Source: Bacteroidales bacterium (GTDB taxonomy: Bacteria > Bacteroidota > Bacteroidia > Bacteroidales > UBA932). Taken from it: a DNA stretch of 47,922 nucleotides. Shown piece after piece: positions 24,397 to 33,766 of this stretch. The notes beneath the pieces were generated by a model that searched no databases, was not told where the DNA came from, and worked only from the letters and a program-made list of their open reading frames with translations. Where the stretch lies: assembly GCA_017544005.1 (NCBI GenBank), contig JAFYEZ010000016.1, forward strand, positions 1-47,922, given 5' to 3'. Numbering within the stretch: the first letter of the stretch is position 1; each line of letters starts with the position of its first letter. A program made the translations under genes and the position numbers.

Positions 24397-25281
24397 CTAA
24401 GCCCTGCTCTTAAAGAAAGCTATCAAATCTTTGACATAATCACTGTCCGTGGCAATCCGCACCGAATCCACCTTGAAACGGCGCAGCAGACGGTCCGCCT
24501 GCTCATCCACCGTGGCGCCCCAGTGCTCATAGCTGCGACGGACCGCCGCCGAAGCGGTATCCACCCACAACTGGCGGCCGGTCTCGGCATCGCGCAGATG
24601 CACCAGCCCCACGTCGGGCAACTTCCGCTCGCGCGGATCGTACACGCTGATGGCCGACAGGTCGTGCCTTCCTGCGGCAATCTTCAGCGCCTCCTCATAC
24701 CGGGGATTCCCCCCGGCATCCACATCCATCAGGTCGGAGAGCAGAAAGGCGGTGCAGCGCCGCTTGAGGGCGTTGGTCAGGAAGCGGAGGGCTTCGCCGA
24801 TATCGGTGCCCTGCTCCTGCGGCTCGAATTCCAGCAGCTCGCGGATGATGCGCAGCAGGTGGCTGCGCCCCTTCTTGGGCGGAATGAACTTTTCGACCTT
24901 GCTGCTGAAGAAGAGCGCGCCCACCTTATCGTTGTTGATCGAGGCGGAGAAGGAGAGCACGGCGGCAATCTCGGCCATCAGTTCGCGCTTGGTGCGCGCC
25001 TGCGTGCCGAAAAGCCGGGACCCGCTGACATCCACCAGCAGCATCACGGTCAGCTCCCGCTCCTCCTCATAGACCTTGACGTACGGGGCGCGGAGGCGGG
25101 CGGTGACGTTCCAGTCCATGCTGCGGACATCGTCACCGTACTGGTACTCGCGCACCTCGCTGAAGGCCATTCCCCGTCCCTTGAACGCGGAGTGGTATTC
25201 TCCGGCGAAAATCTGGTGGGAGAGCGCCTTCGTCCGGATCTCGATCTTGCGGACCTTCCTGAGCAATTCGTTGCTGTCCAT
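24397..25281 (-). CDS. DUF58 (VWA-like) protein
   Basis: 294-aa cytoplasmic protein with the DUF58 signature: GRGMAFSEVREYQYGDDVRSMDWNVTAR near residues 35-62 (several conserved blocks), followed by a VWA-like fold with DVSGS (about 89-93). DUF58 proteins accompany MoxR ATPases and are thought to link them to VWA substrates. It overlaps moxR by 1 nt and is 3 nt upstream of the next gene. Confidence 0.92.
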   Translation of the reverse strand: MDSNELLRKVRKIEIRTKALSHQIFAGEYHSAFKGRGMAFSEVREYQYGDDVRSMDWNVTARLRAPYVKVYEEERELTVMLLVDVSGSRLFGTQARTKRELMAEIAAVLSFSASINNDKVGALFFSSKVEKFIPPKKGRSHLLRIIRELLEFEPQEQGTDIGEALRFLTNALKRRCTAFLLSDLMDVDAGGNPRYEEALKIAAGRHDLSAISVYDPRERKLPDVGLVHLRDAETGRQLWVDTASAAVRRSYEHWGATVDEQADRLLRRFKVDSVRIATDSDYVKDLIAFFKSRA

Positions 25282-26273
25282 TAGGGAACCTCTACGGCGT
25301 TAAGAATCTCGGAGATAATCTCTTCTGTGGTGACATTCTCGGCTTCCGCCTCGTAGGTGAGGCCGATACGGTGGCGGAGCACCTCGTTGCAGACGGCGCG
25401 CACATCCTCGGGGATCACGTAGCCGCGGCGCTTGATGAAGGCATAGGCCTTGGCCGCCAGCGAGAGGGAGATGCTGGCGCGCGGCGAACCGCCGTAGGCA
25501 ATCATGCCCTTGAGCTTGCCCAGTCCGTAATCCTCCGGATGACGGGTGGCGAAGACGATATCCACGATGTATTTCTCAATCTTTTCGTCCATATAGACAT
25601 CGCGGACCACTTCCCGGGCACGGACGATATCTTCCGGCTTGAGCACCGTAGCGGGCTGCGGGAAGTCGTGGAGGTTGTTCATGCGGATGATGAGCTTCTC
25701 CTCCTCCTTTTTCGGGTAGGAGACCACCACCTTGAGCATGAAACGGTCCACCTGCGCCTCGGGCAGCGGGTAGGTACCCTCCTGCTCGATCGGGTTCTGG
25801 GTAGCCATCACCAGGAACGGCTCCGGCAGCTTGAAGGTTTCGTCGCCGATGGTCACCTGCCGCTCCTGCATTGCCTCGAGCAGGGCGGACTGCACCTTGG
25901 CCGGGGAACGGTTGATTTCGTCGGCCAGGACGAAGTTGGCAAAGACGGGGCCCTTCTTGATCTGGAACTGCTCGCTCTTCTGGCTGTAGATCATCGTACC
26001 CACGACATCGGCCGGAAGCAGGTCCGGCGTAAATTGGATTCGGCTGAATTTGGCGTCCATGATATGGGCGAGCGTGTTGATAGCCAGCGTCTTTGCCAGG
26101 CCCGGCATACCCTCGAGGAGGATATGACCGCCTGCCAGCAGGCCAATCAGCAGGCTCTCCACGAGCGGCTTCTGTCCCACGATCACCTTGTTCATTTCCA
26201 AGGTAATGGCATCGACGAAAGCACTCTCCTTCTCGATAAGCTCATTCAGTTCTTTAATGTTTACGCTATCCAT
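25281..26273 (-). CDS. MoxR-family AAA+ ATPase
   Basis: 330-aa AAA+ ATPase, first gene of the Bat operon. Walker A is EGMPGLAKT (54-62) and Walker B is LADEINRSP; PLPEAQVDRFMLKV and the arginine-finger region follow. MoxR proteins act as chaperones that activate VWA-domain partners, which fits the batA and batB products encoded downstream. The start lies 45 nt downstream of a minus-strand -7 box shared back to back with truA. Confidence 0.95.
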   Translation of the reverse strand: MDSVNIKELNELIEKESAFVDAITLEMNKVIVGQKPLVESLLIGLLAGGHILLEGMPGLAKTLAINTLAHIMDAKFSRIQFTPDLLPADVVGTMIYSQKSEQFQIKKGPVFANFVLADEINRSPAKVQSALLEAMQERQVTIGDETFKLPEPFLVMATQNPIEQEGTYPLPEAQVDRFMLKVVVSYPKKEEEKLIIRMNNLHDFPQPATVLKPEDIVRAREVVRDVYMDEKIEKYIVDIVFATRHPEDYGLGKLKGMIAYGGSPRASISLSLAAKAYAFIKRRGYVIPEDVRAVCNEVLRHRIGLTYEAEAENVTTEEIISEILNAVEVP

Positions 26274-26295
26274 ACTTTATGTTTAAAATGTTTTG

Positions 26296-26303
26296 TAAAT
26301 TTG
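26296..26303 (+). promoter_or_regulatory. -7 box for truA-exbBD-tonB
   Basis: TAAATTTG, a TAnnTTTG match 31 nt before the truA ATG. It lies inside the leader of the divergent Bat operon transcript. Confidence 0.5.
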
Positions 26304-26318
26304 TCGTCTGTATCCGTG

Positions 26319-26326
26319 CAAAAATA
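26319..26326 (-). promoter_or_regulatory. -7 box for the Bat operon
   Basis: Minus-strand TATTTTTG, 46 nt before the moxR ATG. The truA and moxR promoters face away from each other and overlap, so one protein could control both. Confidence 0.55.
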
Positions 26327-26334
26327 ACACTTTT

Positions 26335-27087
26335 ATGCGACTCTTCCTCTCCCTCTCCTACAACGGTTCCCCTTTCTGCGGGTGGCAGTCGCAACCCGGC
26401 GGACGGAGCATCCAGGGAGAGTTGGAACGCGCCCTTTCCATCGCTTTCGGAGAGAGTATCGCCGTGGTCGGCGCGGGGCGGACGGATGCCGGGGTGAATG
26501 CCCGGAACTATATCGCCCACTTCGACCTGACCGCCGACGAAGTCAAAGAGCCGAGTCAAAAGATACGCAAATTAAATGCCATACTGCCCCGGGAAATCCG
26601 GGTTTTTGACATCTTTTGCGTTTCACCCGACGCGCACGCGCGTTTCGACGCCGTCAGCCGCACGTATCGTTACTATCTGCACACCGCCAAAGACCCCTTC
26701 GCGCACCTCTCCTACCTCTATACATTCCCCCTCGATATGGAGGCGATGAACCGCGCGGCGGCCCGTCTGCTGGGCGAGCACGACTTCTCCTCCTTCGAGA
26801 AGGTCGGAAGCGACAACGGCACCTCCCTTTGCACCGTGACAGAGGCCCGCTGGGAGGCGCTCGACGAGACCCACCTGGTCTTCACCGTCACGGCCAACCG
26901 GTTCCTGCGCAACATGGTGCGCGCCATGGTCGGTACCCTGCTGGAGATCGGCCGGGGCCGCCACGACGAAGCGTGGATGGACGAAGTGCTCGCCGCCCGG
27001 GACCGCGGCAGCGCCGGACAGTCCGTACCCGGAGAGGCACTATTTTTGGAAGAGATCCGGTATCCCTATCCCCTGACAACAATTTAA
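26335..27087 (+). CDS. truA: tRNA pseudouridine(38-40) synthase TruA
   Basis: Converts uridines 38-40 of the tRNA anticodon arm to pseudouridine. The 250-aa protein shows LSYNGSPFCGWQSQP, the catalytic Asp51 in GAGRTDAGVNA, RTYRYYLH and FLRNMVRAMVG. Short leader after a -7 box. The exbB start is 12 nt after the stop, so truA probably leads the TonB-system operon. Confidence 0.95.
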   Translation: MRLFLSLSYNGSPFCGWQSQPGGRSIQGELERALSIAFGESIAVVGAGRTDAGVNARNYIAHFDLTADEVKEPSQKIRKLNAILPREIRVFDIFCVSPDAHARFDAVSRTYRYYLHTAKDPFAHLSYLYTFPLDMEAMNRAAARLLGEHDFSSFEKVGSDNGTSLCTVTEARWEALDETHLVFTVTANRFLRNMVRAMVGTLLEIGRGRHDEAWMDEVLAARDRGSAGQSVPGEALFLEEIRYPYPLTTI

Positions 27088-27099
27088 AATCGATACACT

Positions 27100-27774
27100 A
27101 TGCTTTTTACATTTCTCCAGGCCAGCGAAGAACTCTCCTTCTCCATCTTCCAGATGGCTGCCAAGGGCGGCTGGCTGATGATCGTTCTGCTGCTGCTCTC
27201 CATCATTGCCATCTACATTTTCGGCAGTAAATGGTGGGCCATCCACAAAGCCGGACAGATCGACAAGAACTTCATGAAAGACATCAAGGACTACATCCTC
27301 GAGGGCAAGGTCCGCTCCGCGCGTGCCCTCTGCAAGCGCAACGACTCCCCCATCGCCCGGATGGTGGACAAGGGCATCACCCGCATGGACAAGCCCCTCT
27401 CCGAGGTACAGGCGGCCGTCGAGAATGTCGGCAACCTGGAGGTGGCCCGGCTCGAGAAGGGCCTTCCCATCCTGGCGGCCATCTCCGGCGGTGCCCCGAT
27501 GATCGGATTCCTCGGCACCGTGATCGGTATGGTCCAGGCCTTCTTCAATATGGCCCAGGCGGGCAGCAACGTGGACATCTCGCTCCTCTCGGGCGGTATC
27601 TACACCGCCATGATCACCACCGTGGGCGGTCTGATCGTGGGTATCCTGGCCTACTTCGGCTACAACTACCTCACCTCCCGCATCTCCAGCCTGGTCTTCA
27701 AGATGGAGAACACCACCGTCGAATTCCTCGACACCGCCCTCACCAAGCAGGAACAGACCCCGGAAGCCGAATAA
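27100..27774 (+). CDS. exbB: ExbB/TolQ/MotA-family proton channel protein
   Basis: Inner-membrane part of the TonB energy-transducing complex, 224 aa. Helices at about 22-44 (WLMIVLLLLSIIAIYIFG), 124-146 and 160-182 (TAMITTVGGLIVGILAYFGYNYL), with the conserved A-I-S-G-G-A-P-M-I-G-F-L-G-T-V-x-G-M segment between the cytoplasmic domain and the second helix. It is followed 12 nt later by exbD. Confidence 0.93.
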   Translation: MLFTFLQASEELSFSIFQMAAKGGWLMIVLLLLSIIAIYIFGSKWWAIHKAGQIDKNFMKDIKDYILEGKVRSARALCKRNDSPIARMVDKGITRMDKPLSEVQAAVENVGNLEVARLEKGLPILAAISGGAPMIGFLGTVIGMVQAFFNMAQAGSNVDISLLSGGIYTAMITTVGGLIVGILAYFGYNYLTSRISSLVFKMENTTVEFLDTALTKQEQTPEAE

Positions 27775-27786
27775 ACACGCAGGATT

Positions 27787-28206
27787 ATGGCCATCAAACG
27801 ATCCACCAAGGTTGACGCAGGCATCTCGATGTCCTCGATGACGGACATCGTCTTCCTGCTGCTCATCTTCTTCCTGGTGACCTCCACCCTGGTCAACCCC
27901 AACGCCCTCAAGCTGCTGCTTCCCAAGAGCACCGGCCAGGTGTCGGCCAAGGCCACGGTGAGCGTCTCCATCAAGCATTATCCCGAAAAGGGTCCCGACG
28001 TGGTCTCCTACCATATCAACGGCAACCAGAAGCCGGTCGCCTTCAGCGAGATCGAACCGGCCGTCCAGGAGCTGCTGGAAGGGCAGGAAGACCCGACTTT
28101 CTCCATCTACGCCGACGAATCGGTTCCCGTCAAGGAGGTCGTCGCGCTGATGAACATCGCCAAGCGCAACCGCTACAAAGTCATCATGGCGACCTCACCG
28201 GAATAG
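27787..28206 (+). CDS. exbD: ExbD/TolR-family protein
   Basis: 139 aa: a short cytoplasmic N-terminus, one helix (about 19-40) with the proton-carrying Asp in SSMTDIVFLLLIFFLVTSTL, and a periplasmic domain ending KEVVALMNIAKRNRYKVIMATSPE. It is partner of the exbB product; exbB, exbD and tonB lie in order with gaps of 12 and 27 nt. Confidence 0.93.
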   Translation: MAIKRSTKVDAGISMSSMTDIVFLLLIFFLVTSTLVNPNALKLLLPKSTGQVSAKATVSVSIKHYPEKGPDVVSYHINGNQKPVAFSEIEPAVQELLEGQEDPTFSIYADESVPVKEVVALMNIAKRNRYKVIMATSPE

Positions 28207-28233
28207 TCCGGCGGCCGCCCCTGAATTTCCGGC

Positions 28234-28995
28234 ATGAAACAGGCCAACCATCCCGTCCTCTTCGGCATCGCGCTCACCGTGCTCTTTCACGGCGGGTTGG
28301 CCTTCTATACGGTCCATTCCGGGCTCAAATACATCTATCCTCCGCCGGAGGAGAAGGCCATCACGATGGAGTTTCCGCCGGAGGAGGAGCTGAAACCCAT
28401 TGAGGTGGGCTCCTCGGAAGAACTGCGCAGCCCCGAACCGGAGCCGGAACTCCTGGAGAACCCGGTCCGCAAGGCCGAGGCGCCCGTCAAGGTAGAAACG
28501 CCCAAGCCCAACGAGGCCGTAGAGGCTACGCCCGGGCCTGACGGCGATGTGGAGACGCCGGAGGTCGTCAAACCCAAGGAGATCAACCGCCGCGCCCTCT
28601 TCTCCGCCGCCGACAACCGAAAGAAGGATACCCTCGCGCCGCAGGTCAGCCGCGAGGCCACCGACGAGATCGGCGAAGGCCACAGCCACGGCCTCACCCC
28701 CAACGGCCCCACTGACGGCACCCCGCAGGCCCAGCTCTATGGCCGCGAGCCGGTGGGCAGCCTTCCCCGGCCCTCCTACGACGTGCAGGACCGCGGCATG
28801 ATCACCGTCAACATCTGGGTCAACCACGAGGGCAAGGTAGAGCGCGCCGAGATCGACGTGCAGCACACCAACATCAGCAGCGCCCGTCTCCGCGAGAACA
28901 CCCGCCAGGCCGCCCTATCCGCCCGCTTCAGCGCCGTCACCGCCGGAGCGGACCTCCAGAAAGGCTCCATCACCTATATTTTCAAGCTGAAGTAA
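28234..28995 (+). CDS. tonB: TonB-family energy transducer
   Basis: 253 aa: an N-terminal membrane anchor (about 8-27), a Pro/Glu/Lys-rich periplasmic spacer (about 33-110, EPEPELLENP ... PKPNEAVEA), and a TonB-like C-terminal domain (about 170-253) with the final beta-strand ending SITYIFKLK. It links the exbBD motor to TonB-dependent outer-membrane receptors. The C-terminal domain is shorter in conserved residues than classical TonB, so the receptor set is uncertain. It is convergent with the AroK-LOG gene, with 2 nt between the stops. Confidence 0.85.
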   Translation: MKQANHPVLFGIALTVLFHGGLAFYTVHSGLKYIYPPPEEKAITMEFPPEEELKPIEVGSSEELRSPEPEPELLENPVRKAEAPVKVETPKPNEAVEATPGPDGDVETPEVVKPKEINRRALFSAADNRKKDTLAPQVSREATDEIGEGHSHGLTPNGPTDGTPQAQLYGREPVGSLPRPSYDVQDRGMITVNIWVNHEGKVERAEIDVQHTNISSARLRENTRQAALSARFSAVTAGADLQKGSITYIFKLK

Positions 28996-28997
28996 GG

Positions 28998-30071
28998 CTA
29001 CACCTCCGCCAGCGCGGCGAAGAGTTCATCGAGGGTGTTGCAGAAAGTGAGGAGGTTGCGGTCGATGAAGCCTTCGGCCAGCATCGTGTCGATCTGCTGC
29101 CGCAGCGGGTCGTAGTACCCGTTCTCGTTGAAGACAAAGAGGGGCTTGCCGCCGTTGAAGCGCAGCTTGGAGCTGGTGGCGTAGCAAAATAGTTCATCCA
29201 GGGTTCCCCAGCTGCCCGGCAAGGCGATACAGCAGTCGCTGAGCAGCTCCATCACCCGCTTGCGCTCAGGCAGGTCTGCCACATAGAAAACCCCGGAGAG
29301 ATCTTCGCGCAGCAGGTTGCCCTTGCGGTGCCAGGCATCCTCCGGATTGCCGTGAAAACCGCGCGGAAAGACGCCCAACGAGGTTCCTTTTTCCGCAGTA
29401 AAGCCGTCGGCGAGAGCCTTCATCGTGCCCACGTCTGAACCGCCATAGACCAGGGTATAGCCTTCACGGGCCAGGCGGGCGCCCAGCGCAGAGGCATGCT
29501 CGCAAAAAGCAGGATTCTGTCCGGGATGCGAGCCGAGGAAGACGGCCACCGCGGGGCGGCAGGCAGCGCGCTCGGCACGGATCAGCTCCGCCAGTTGCTG
29601 CAGGTCCGTCTCGAAATCGGCCTGCCAGGGGACATAGGTCCGGTGAGCGGTCTCCCGGTAGTGCGGCTCCCGCGCGGCAAGCATCGCCCGGATCTCCTCG
29701 GCCGAGCGTCCGCGGGAGAGCGGACGGGGCTCCTCTTCCAGCCACTGAAGCAACTGGGCCTCAGGCGTCTGCAGCCAGATGACGCAGCACTTGGCATGCA
29801 CCAGCTGTCGGTTTTCAGAAGAAAGCAGCGTACCGCCGCCCAGAGCCAGGATGGCGTCACGTTCGCGGTAGAGGACGGCGCAGAGGGCTTCGCGCTCCCG
29901 GATGCGGAACGCGGCTTCGCCCTCGGATTCCATAAGTTCGCCGGCCGGACGCCCCGCACGGCGGGCCATCTCCTCGTCCAGATCGACGAAGTTCATTCCC
30001 AGCCGTTCGGCAACCGCCCTGCCCAGGGTGGTCTTGCCGCAGGCCATAAAACCGGTCAGCGCGACGATCAT
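28998..30071 (-). CDS. Shikimate kinase - LOG-family fusion protein
   Basis: 357 aa with two unrelated domains in one frame. Residues 1 to about 165 are a shikimate kinase (shikimate to shikimate 3-phosphate): P-loop GFMACGKTT (7-15), FVDLDE (28-33), the Arg-rich FRIREREAL, LGGGT and the lid RPLSRGR. Residues about 172-357 are a LOG domain (family of nucleoside 5'-monophosphate phosphoribohydrolases, often annotated as lysine decarboxylase): YGGSDVGTMKALADG and PGSWGTLDE (about 283-291), where most LOG proteins read PGGxGTxxE. The second Gly is Ser here. It is the last gene of rluB-era-parC, 6 nt after parC. I know of no standard annotation for this fusion. The link between the two activities is unknown. 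Confidence 0.88.
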   Translation of the reverse strand: MIVALTGFMACGKTTLGRAVAERLGMNFVDLDEEMARRAGRPAGELMESEGEAAFRIREREALCAVLYRERDAILALGGGTLLSSENRQLVHAKCCVIWLQTPEAQLLQWLEEEPRPLSRGRSAEEIRAMLAAREPHYRETAHRTYVPWQADFETDLQQLAELIRAERAACRPAVAVFLGSHPGQNPAFCEHASALGARLAREGYTLVYGGSDVGTMKALADGFTAEKGTSLGVFPRGFHGNPEDAWHRKGNLLREDLSGVFYVADLPERKRVMELLSDCCIALPGSWGTLDELFCYATSSKLRFNGGKPLFVFNENGYYDPLRQQIDTMLAEGFIDRNLLTFCNTLDELFAALAEV

Positions 30072-30077
30072 CGCTAT

Positions 30078-32858
30078 TTAGAATAAGGTAGGTTCGAAAG
30101 GATCGCCCTGCGGAAGCGGTGCGATGGTGGGCTCCTGCGGAGCGGGCGCAGATGCGGGCTCAGCCACCGGGGCTTCGGGTGCCTCTCTCTCCGGCGCCGT
30201 ATCGGGCTCTTCCGGCGCCTCCGGGCGCTCCTTCTCGAGCGGCTCGATAAACTCGGCCTTGCTCACGTCGGTATTGCCCAGCCGGCGGCCCTTGGCCCGC
30301 CAGCCCTTCTTCTCCACGAATTCGTCCACGTCCACCGCTTCGGGCTCGCGTTTCGCCTTGGCCTTGTAGGTGACCAGCACCTGCGGGAAGTCGTCATCGC
30401 AAAGGGCCACGAACTTCGATCCCGGCTCCTCGGCGATAAAGCTCAGCGGGGTCACGGAGTTGTTCAGTTCAAAGCAGAAACGCTTGACATAGAACATCTT
30501 GACCGATCCGTCATAGTAAAGAGCCGTGAAGACTTTCTCCGGATCGAACTTCTCAATACGGTCAATCTCGCCCTGGTAGCGGTTGGTCAGGTCGTAGGTG
30601 GTCAGGTACCAGGTACCGTTCTTGCAGGTGACCAGGATGCGGTCGTCCTGCAGGAATTCGCCCAGATAGATACCCGAACCCGACTCGTTGAGCCGGTTGA
30701 CGTCGGTATCGAACCAGATATCCTTGCCGCCGAGGGTCGAGATACCCTTGGTCTTGAGGGTGATGCGCTGGATGGAGTTCTTCTTGGTGACGAGGTTGCC
30801 CATCGAGGCGCGCCCCTTGATGGCCAGCGCGGCAAAATCGAAGTCTTCGGAGAGTTTCTTCAGCTTCGGCTTCGGACGGTAGGCAATCCGCACGGTCTCC
30901 GCCTCGCCGTTGGAATTGGCGGTGAACCAGACGGCGTAGGAATCCGCCGTGCCGCGGGTGAAGTCGTATTCTTTGTCGCGGGTAATGCCGGTGATGGAGA
31001 AGCGCTTCGCATAGTAAGGTCCCTGCCGGCCGTCGCGGTAGATCACATTATAGACGGTTCGCTCGTCTTTGCGGTTGAAGACCGCCGCATGGATGATGTC
31101 GCGGCCTACGAACAGCTTGTCCTTCACCTTGGTGACCAGATACTTGCCGTTCTTCATAAAGACGATGATCTCGGCGATATCCGAGCAGTCGCAGATGTAT
31201 TCGGCGTTCTCAATCTTCTTCTGGTCGATTCCGATAAAGCCGTCCGCCTTGTTGTCGTAGAGCTTGGCGTTGGCCGCCACGGCCTTCTCGGCCTGGATCT
31301 GGTCGAAGGCCGTGATCTCGGTCTGGCGCGGATAGGCGGCGCCGTATTTCTTCTTGATGGCCTGGAAATAACGGACCGTGAAGTCGGTCAGGTGCTCCAG
31401 GTTGTTACGGACTTCGTCGATGTTGCACTCGATGCCCTGGATCTTTTCCTCGGCCGCCTTGATGTCAAAGCGGGAAATCTTGCGGACCGGCTTCTCCACC
31501 AGCTTCTCGATGTCTTCCATCGTGATGGGGCGGCGCAGCAGGCTCTGGTACTTGTCCATCTCGGTCTTGACATCCTGCAGCTGGTCTTCCCAGGTGGCGG
31601 CGTTGTTCTCCAGGATGTGGAACACCTTCTTCTCGAAGAAGATCTTCTCGAGCGAAGCGTAGTGCCAGTCGGCCTCGAGTTCATCCAGCTGGATGTTCAG
31701 CTCCTGCTCAAAGAGGTCCTTGGTGTGGAACGCATTGTAGCGCAGGATCTCGTCCACCCCCATAAAGTGCGGATGACGGTCCTTGATGACGCAGGCGTTC
31801 GGGGAGATCGACACTTCGCAGTTGGTGAAGGCGTAGAGGGCGTCGATGGTCTTGTCGGGCGAGACGTCGTTCTGCAGCTGGATCACGATCTCCACCCCTT
31901 CCGAGGACATGTCGTCGATTTTCTTGATCTTGATCTTGCCCTTGTCGTTTTCACGGGTGATGGAGTCGATCAGGCTCTCGGTGGTCTGGCCGTAGGGAAT
32001 CTCCCGGATGGCCAGGGTGCGTTTGTCCACCTTCTCAATGCGGGCGCGGACGCGGACCTTGCCGCCGCGCAGGCCGTTGTTGTATTTGGAGCAGTCCATC
32101 AGGCCGCCCGTCGGGAAGTCCGGATAGAGTTCGAAAGGTTTATCGCGCAGCACCGCGATGCAGGCGTCCAGCAGTTCGTTGAAGTTGTGCGGCAGAATCT
32201 TGACCGACAGGCCGACGGCGATGCCCTCAGTGCCCTGGGCCAGCAGCAGCGGGAACTTCATCGGCAGCACGACCGGCTCCTTGTTGGCGCCGTCGTACGA
32301 AGGGACGAACTGCGTAATCTTCTTGTTGAAGGCCACCTCCAGCGCGAACTTGCTCAAGCGCGCCTCGATATAACGCGAAGCAGCCGCCTCATCGCCCGTG
32401 AAGATGTTGCCCCAGTTTCCCTGGCAGTCAATCAGATAGTTCTTCTGCCCGAGGCCCACCAGCGCGTCCTTGATGGAGGCGTCGCCGTGCGGGTGGTATT
32501 TCATCGTATCGCCCACGATGCCGGCCACCTTGTGGTAGCGGCCGTCGTCCGCCTTCTCCATGGCATGCAGAATACGGCGCTGCACCGGCTTCAGACCGTC
32601 CTCGATATGCGGAACGGCGCGGTCCAGGATCACATACGAGGCGTAATCCAGGAACCAGTCCTTGTACATGCCGGAGAGTTTGTAGCGGTTTTCGCCTTCC
32701 GCCACCAGCTTCTCAAACCGCTGGGAAGCGGCATCGCCTTCGCCCGCCTCGTCGTCCAGGGGCTCGTCCACAGGCTCATCGCCGGCCTCTTCGGCCGCCA
32801 CGTCCAACGCCTCGTCCAGCTCGGCTTCCATTGCGTCGTAATCTTCTTCTTTACTCAT
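30078..32858 (-). CDS. parC: DNA topoisomerase IV subunit A (ParC/GyrA family)
   Basis: Breakage-and-reunion subunit of a type IIA topoisomerase, 926 aa. The acidic N-terminal extension (1-48, rich in Glu and Asp) precedes the core: VQRRILHAM, HPHGDASI (121-129), and the catalytic Tyr163 in SRYIEARLS. The C-terminal part has beta-propeller repeats (SMGNLVTKKNSIQRITLK ... LGGKDIWF) but no canonical GyrA box, so ParC-type is favoured over GyrA. An acidic, Pro/Ala-rich tail (about 865-926) ends in DPFEPTLF. parE is not in the window. The start lies 25 nt after era. Confidence 0.88.
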   Translation of the reverse strand: MSKEEDYDAMEAELDEALDVAAEEAGDEPVDEPLDDEAGEGDAASQRFEKLVAEGENRYKLSGMYKDWFLDYASYVILDRAVPHIEDGLKPVQRRILHAMEKADDGRYHKVAGIVGDTMKYHPHGDASIKDALVGLGQKNYLIDCQGNWGNIFTGDEAAASRYIEARLSKFALEVAFNKKITQFVPSYDGANKEPVVLPMKFPLLLAQGTEGIAVGLSVKILPHNFNELLDACIAVLRDKPFELYPDFPTGGLMDCSKYNNGLRGGKVRVRARIEKVDKRTLAIREIPYGQTTESLIDSITRENDKGKIKIKKIDDMSSEGVEIVIQLQNDVSPDKTIDALYAFTNCEVSISPNACVIKDRHPHFMGVDEILRYNAFHTKDLFEQELNIQLDELEADWHYASLEKIFFEKKVFHILENNAATWEDQLQDVKTEMDKYQSLLRRPITMEDIEKLVEKPVRKISRFDIKAAEEKIQGIECNIDEVRNNLEHLTDFTVRYFQAIKKKYGAAYPRQTEITAFDQIQAEKAVAANAKLYDNKADGFIGIDQKKIENAEYICDCSDIAEIIVFMKNGKYLVTKVKDKLFVGRDIIHAAVFNRKDERTVYNVIYRDGRQGPYYAKRFSITGITRDKEYDFTRGTADSYAVWFTANSNGEAETVRIAYRPKPKLKKLSEDFDFAALAIKGRASMGNLVTKKNSIQRITLKTKGISTLGGKDIWFDTDVNRLNESGSGIYLGEFLQDDRILVTCKNGTWYLTTYDLTNRYQGEIDRIEKFDPEKVFTALYYDGSVKMFYVKRFCFELNNSVTPLSFIAEEPGSKFVALCDDDFPQVLVTYKAKAKREPEAVDVDEFVEKKGWRAKGRRLGNTDVSKAEFIEPLEKERPEAPEEPDTAPEREAPEAPVAEPASAPAPQEPTIAPLPQGDPFEPTLF

Positions 32859-32883
32859 CGCTCGGGGTGTGGGTTAATCGTTT

Positions 32884-33762
32884 CTAGTCAAGGATATAGC
32901 CGAACCGTTTCAGCTTGCGGGCATCCTCCCGCCAGTTCGGTTCCACCTTGACAAATATCTGCAAAAATACCTTTTTTTCAAAAAAAGTCTCCATGTCGAG
33001 ACGGGCGGCGGTAGCCACTTTTTTCAGGGCGGCGCCGCGCGCGCCGATGATGATGCCCTTCTGGGAATCGCGCATCACGTTGATGACGGCATCGATATCA
33101 TACCGCTCTTCGCCCTCCTTGAAACGCTCGATAACCACCTCGGTACAGTACGGAATCTCCTTGGTGTAATTCAGGAAGATCTTTTCGCGGATGATTTCCG
33201 AGGCGAAAAAGCGCATCGACCGGTCGGTGAAGGTATCGGGATCGTACCACGGCGGACTGTCGGGCAGCGCCCCGATGACGGCCTCCAGCAGGTTCTCGAG
33301 GTTGAACTTCTCCCGGGCTGAGATGGGGAATATCTGTGCATTCGGAACCAGATTCTGCCACTCCTTCATCAGCGCAAGCACCTGGTCCTGCGCGCCGAGG
33401 TCGATCTTGTTGATGGCGATCACCACCGGGCAGGTGACCTTCGAGAGCTTCTCCACGTACTCGCGGTTCTTGTCTTTCTTTTCCACCAGGTCGGTGACGT
33501 AGAGAATCACGTCTGCATCGCCGATGGCGGTGTCCACGAAGTTCATCATGCTCTCCTGCAGGCGGTAGCTGGGCTTGAGAATGCCCGGGGTATCGGAGAA
33601 CACGGCCTGGTAGTCCGGACCGTTGACGATTCCCATGATGCGGTGGCGCGTCGTCTGCGCCTTGGCCGTCACGATGGAGAGCTTTTCCCCCACCAGGGCG
33701 TTCATCAGCGTGGACTTGCCCACGTTGGGATTGCCGATGATGTTGATAAAACCCGAACGCAT
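32884..33762 (-). CDS. era: GTPase Era
   Basis: Ribosome-assembly GTPase that binds 16S rRNA near its 3' end. Motifs: G1 GNPNVGKST (11-19), G3 DTPGI, G4 NKID, then a C-terminal KH domain with GIIIGARGAALKKVATAARLDME. Length 292 aa is normal. Its start is 4 nt after the rluB stop. Confidence 0.95.
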   Translation of the reverse strand: MRSGFINIIGNPNVGKSTLMNALVGEKLSIVTAKAQTTRHRIMGIVNGPDYQAVFSDTPGILKPSYRLQESMMNFVDTAIGDADVILYVTDLVEKKDKNREYVEKLSKVTCPVVIAINKIDLGAQDQVLALMKEWQNLVPNAQIFPISAREKFNLENLLEAVIGALPDSPPWYDPDTFTDRSMRFFASEIIREKIFLNYTKEIPYCTEVVIERFKEGEERYDIDAVINVMRDSQKGIIIGARGAALKKVATAARLDMETFFEKKVFLQIFVKVEPNWREDARKLKRFGYILD

Positions 33763-33766
33763 GGCG

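Noticed and set aside
31089-32951. 620-codon plus-strand open frame opposite parC
   Set aside because: It overlaps parC (intact catalytic motifs) and has antisense-type composition.
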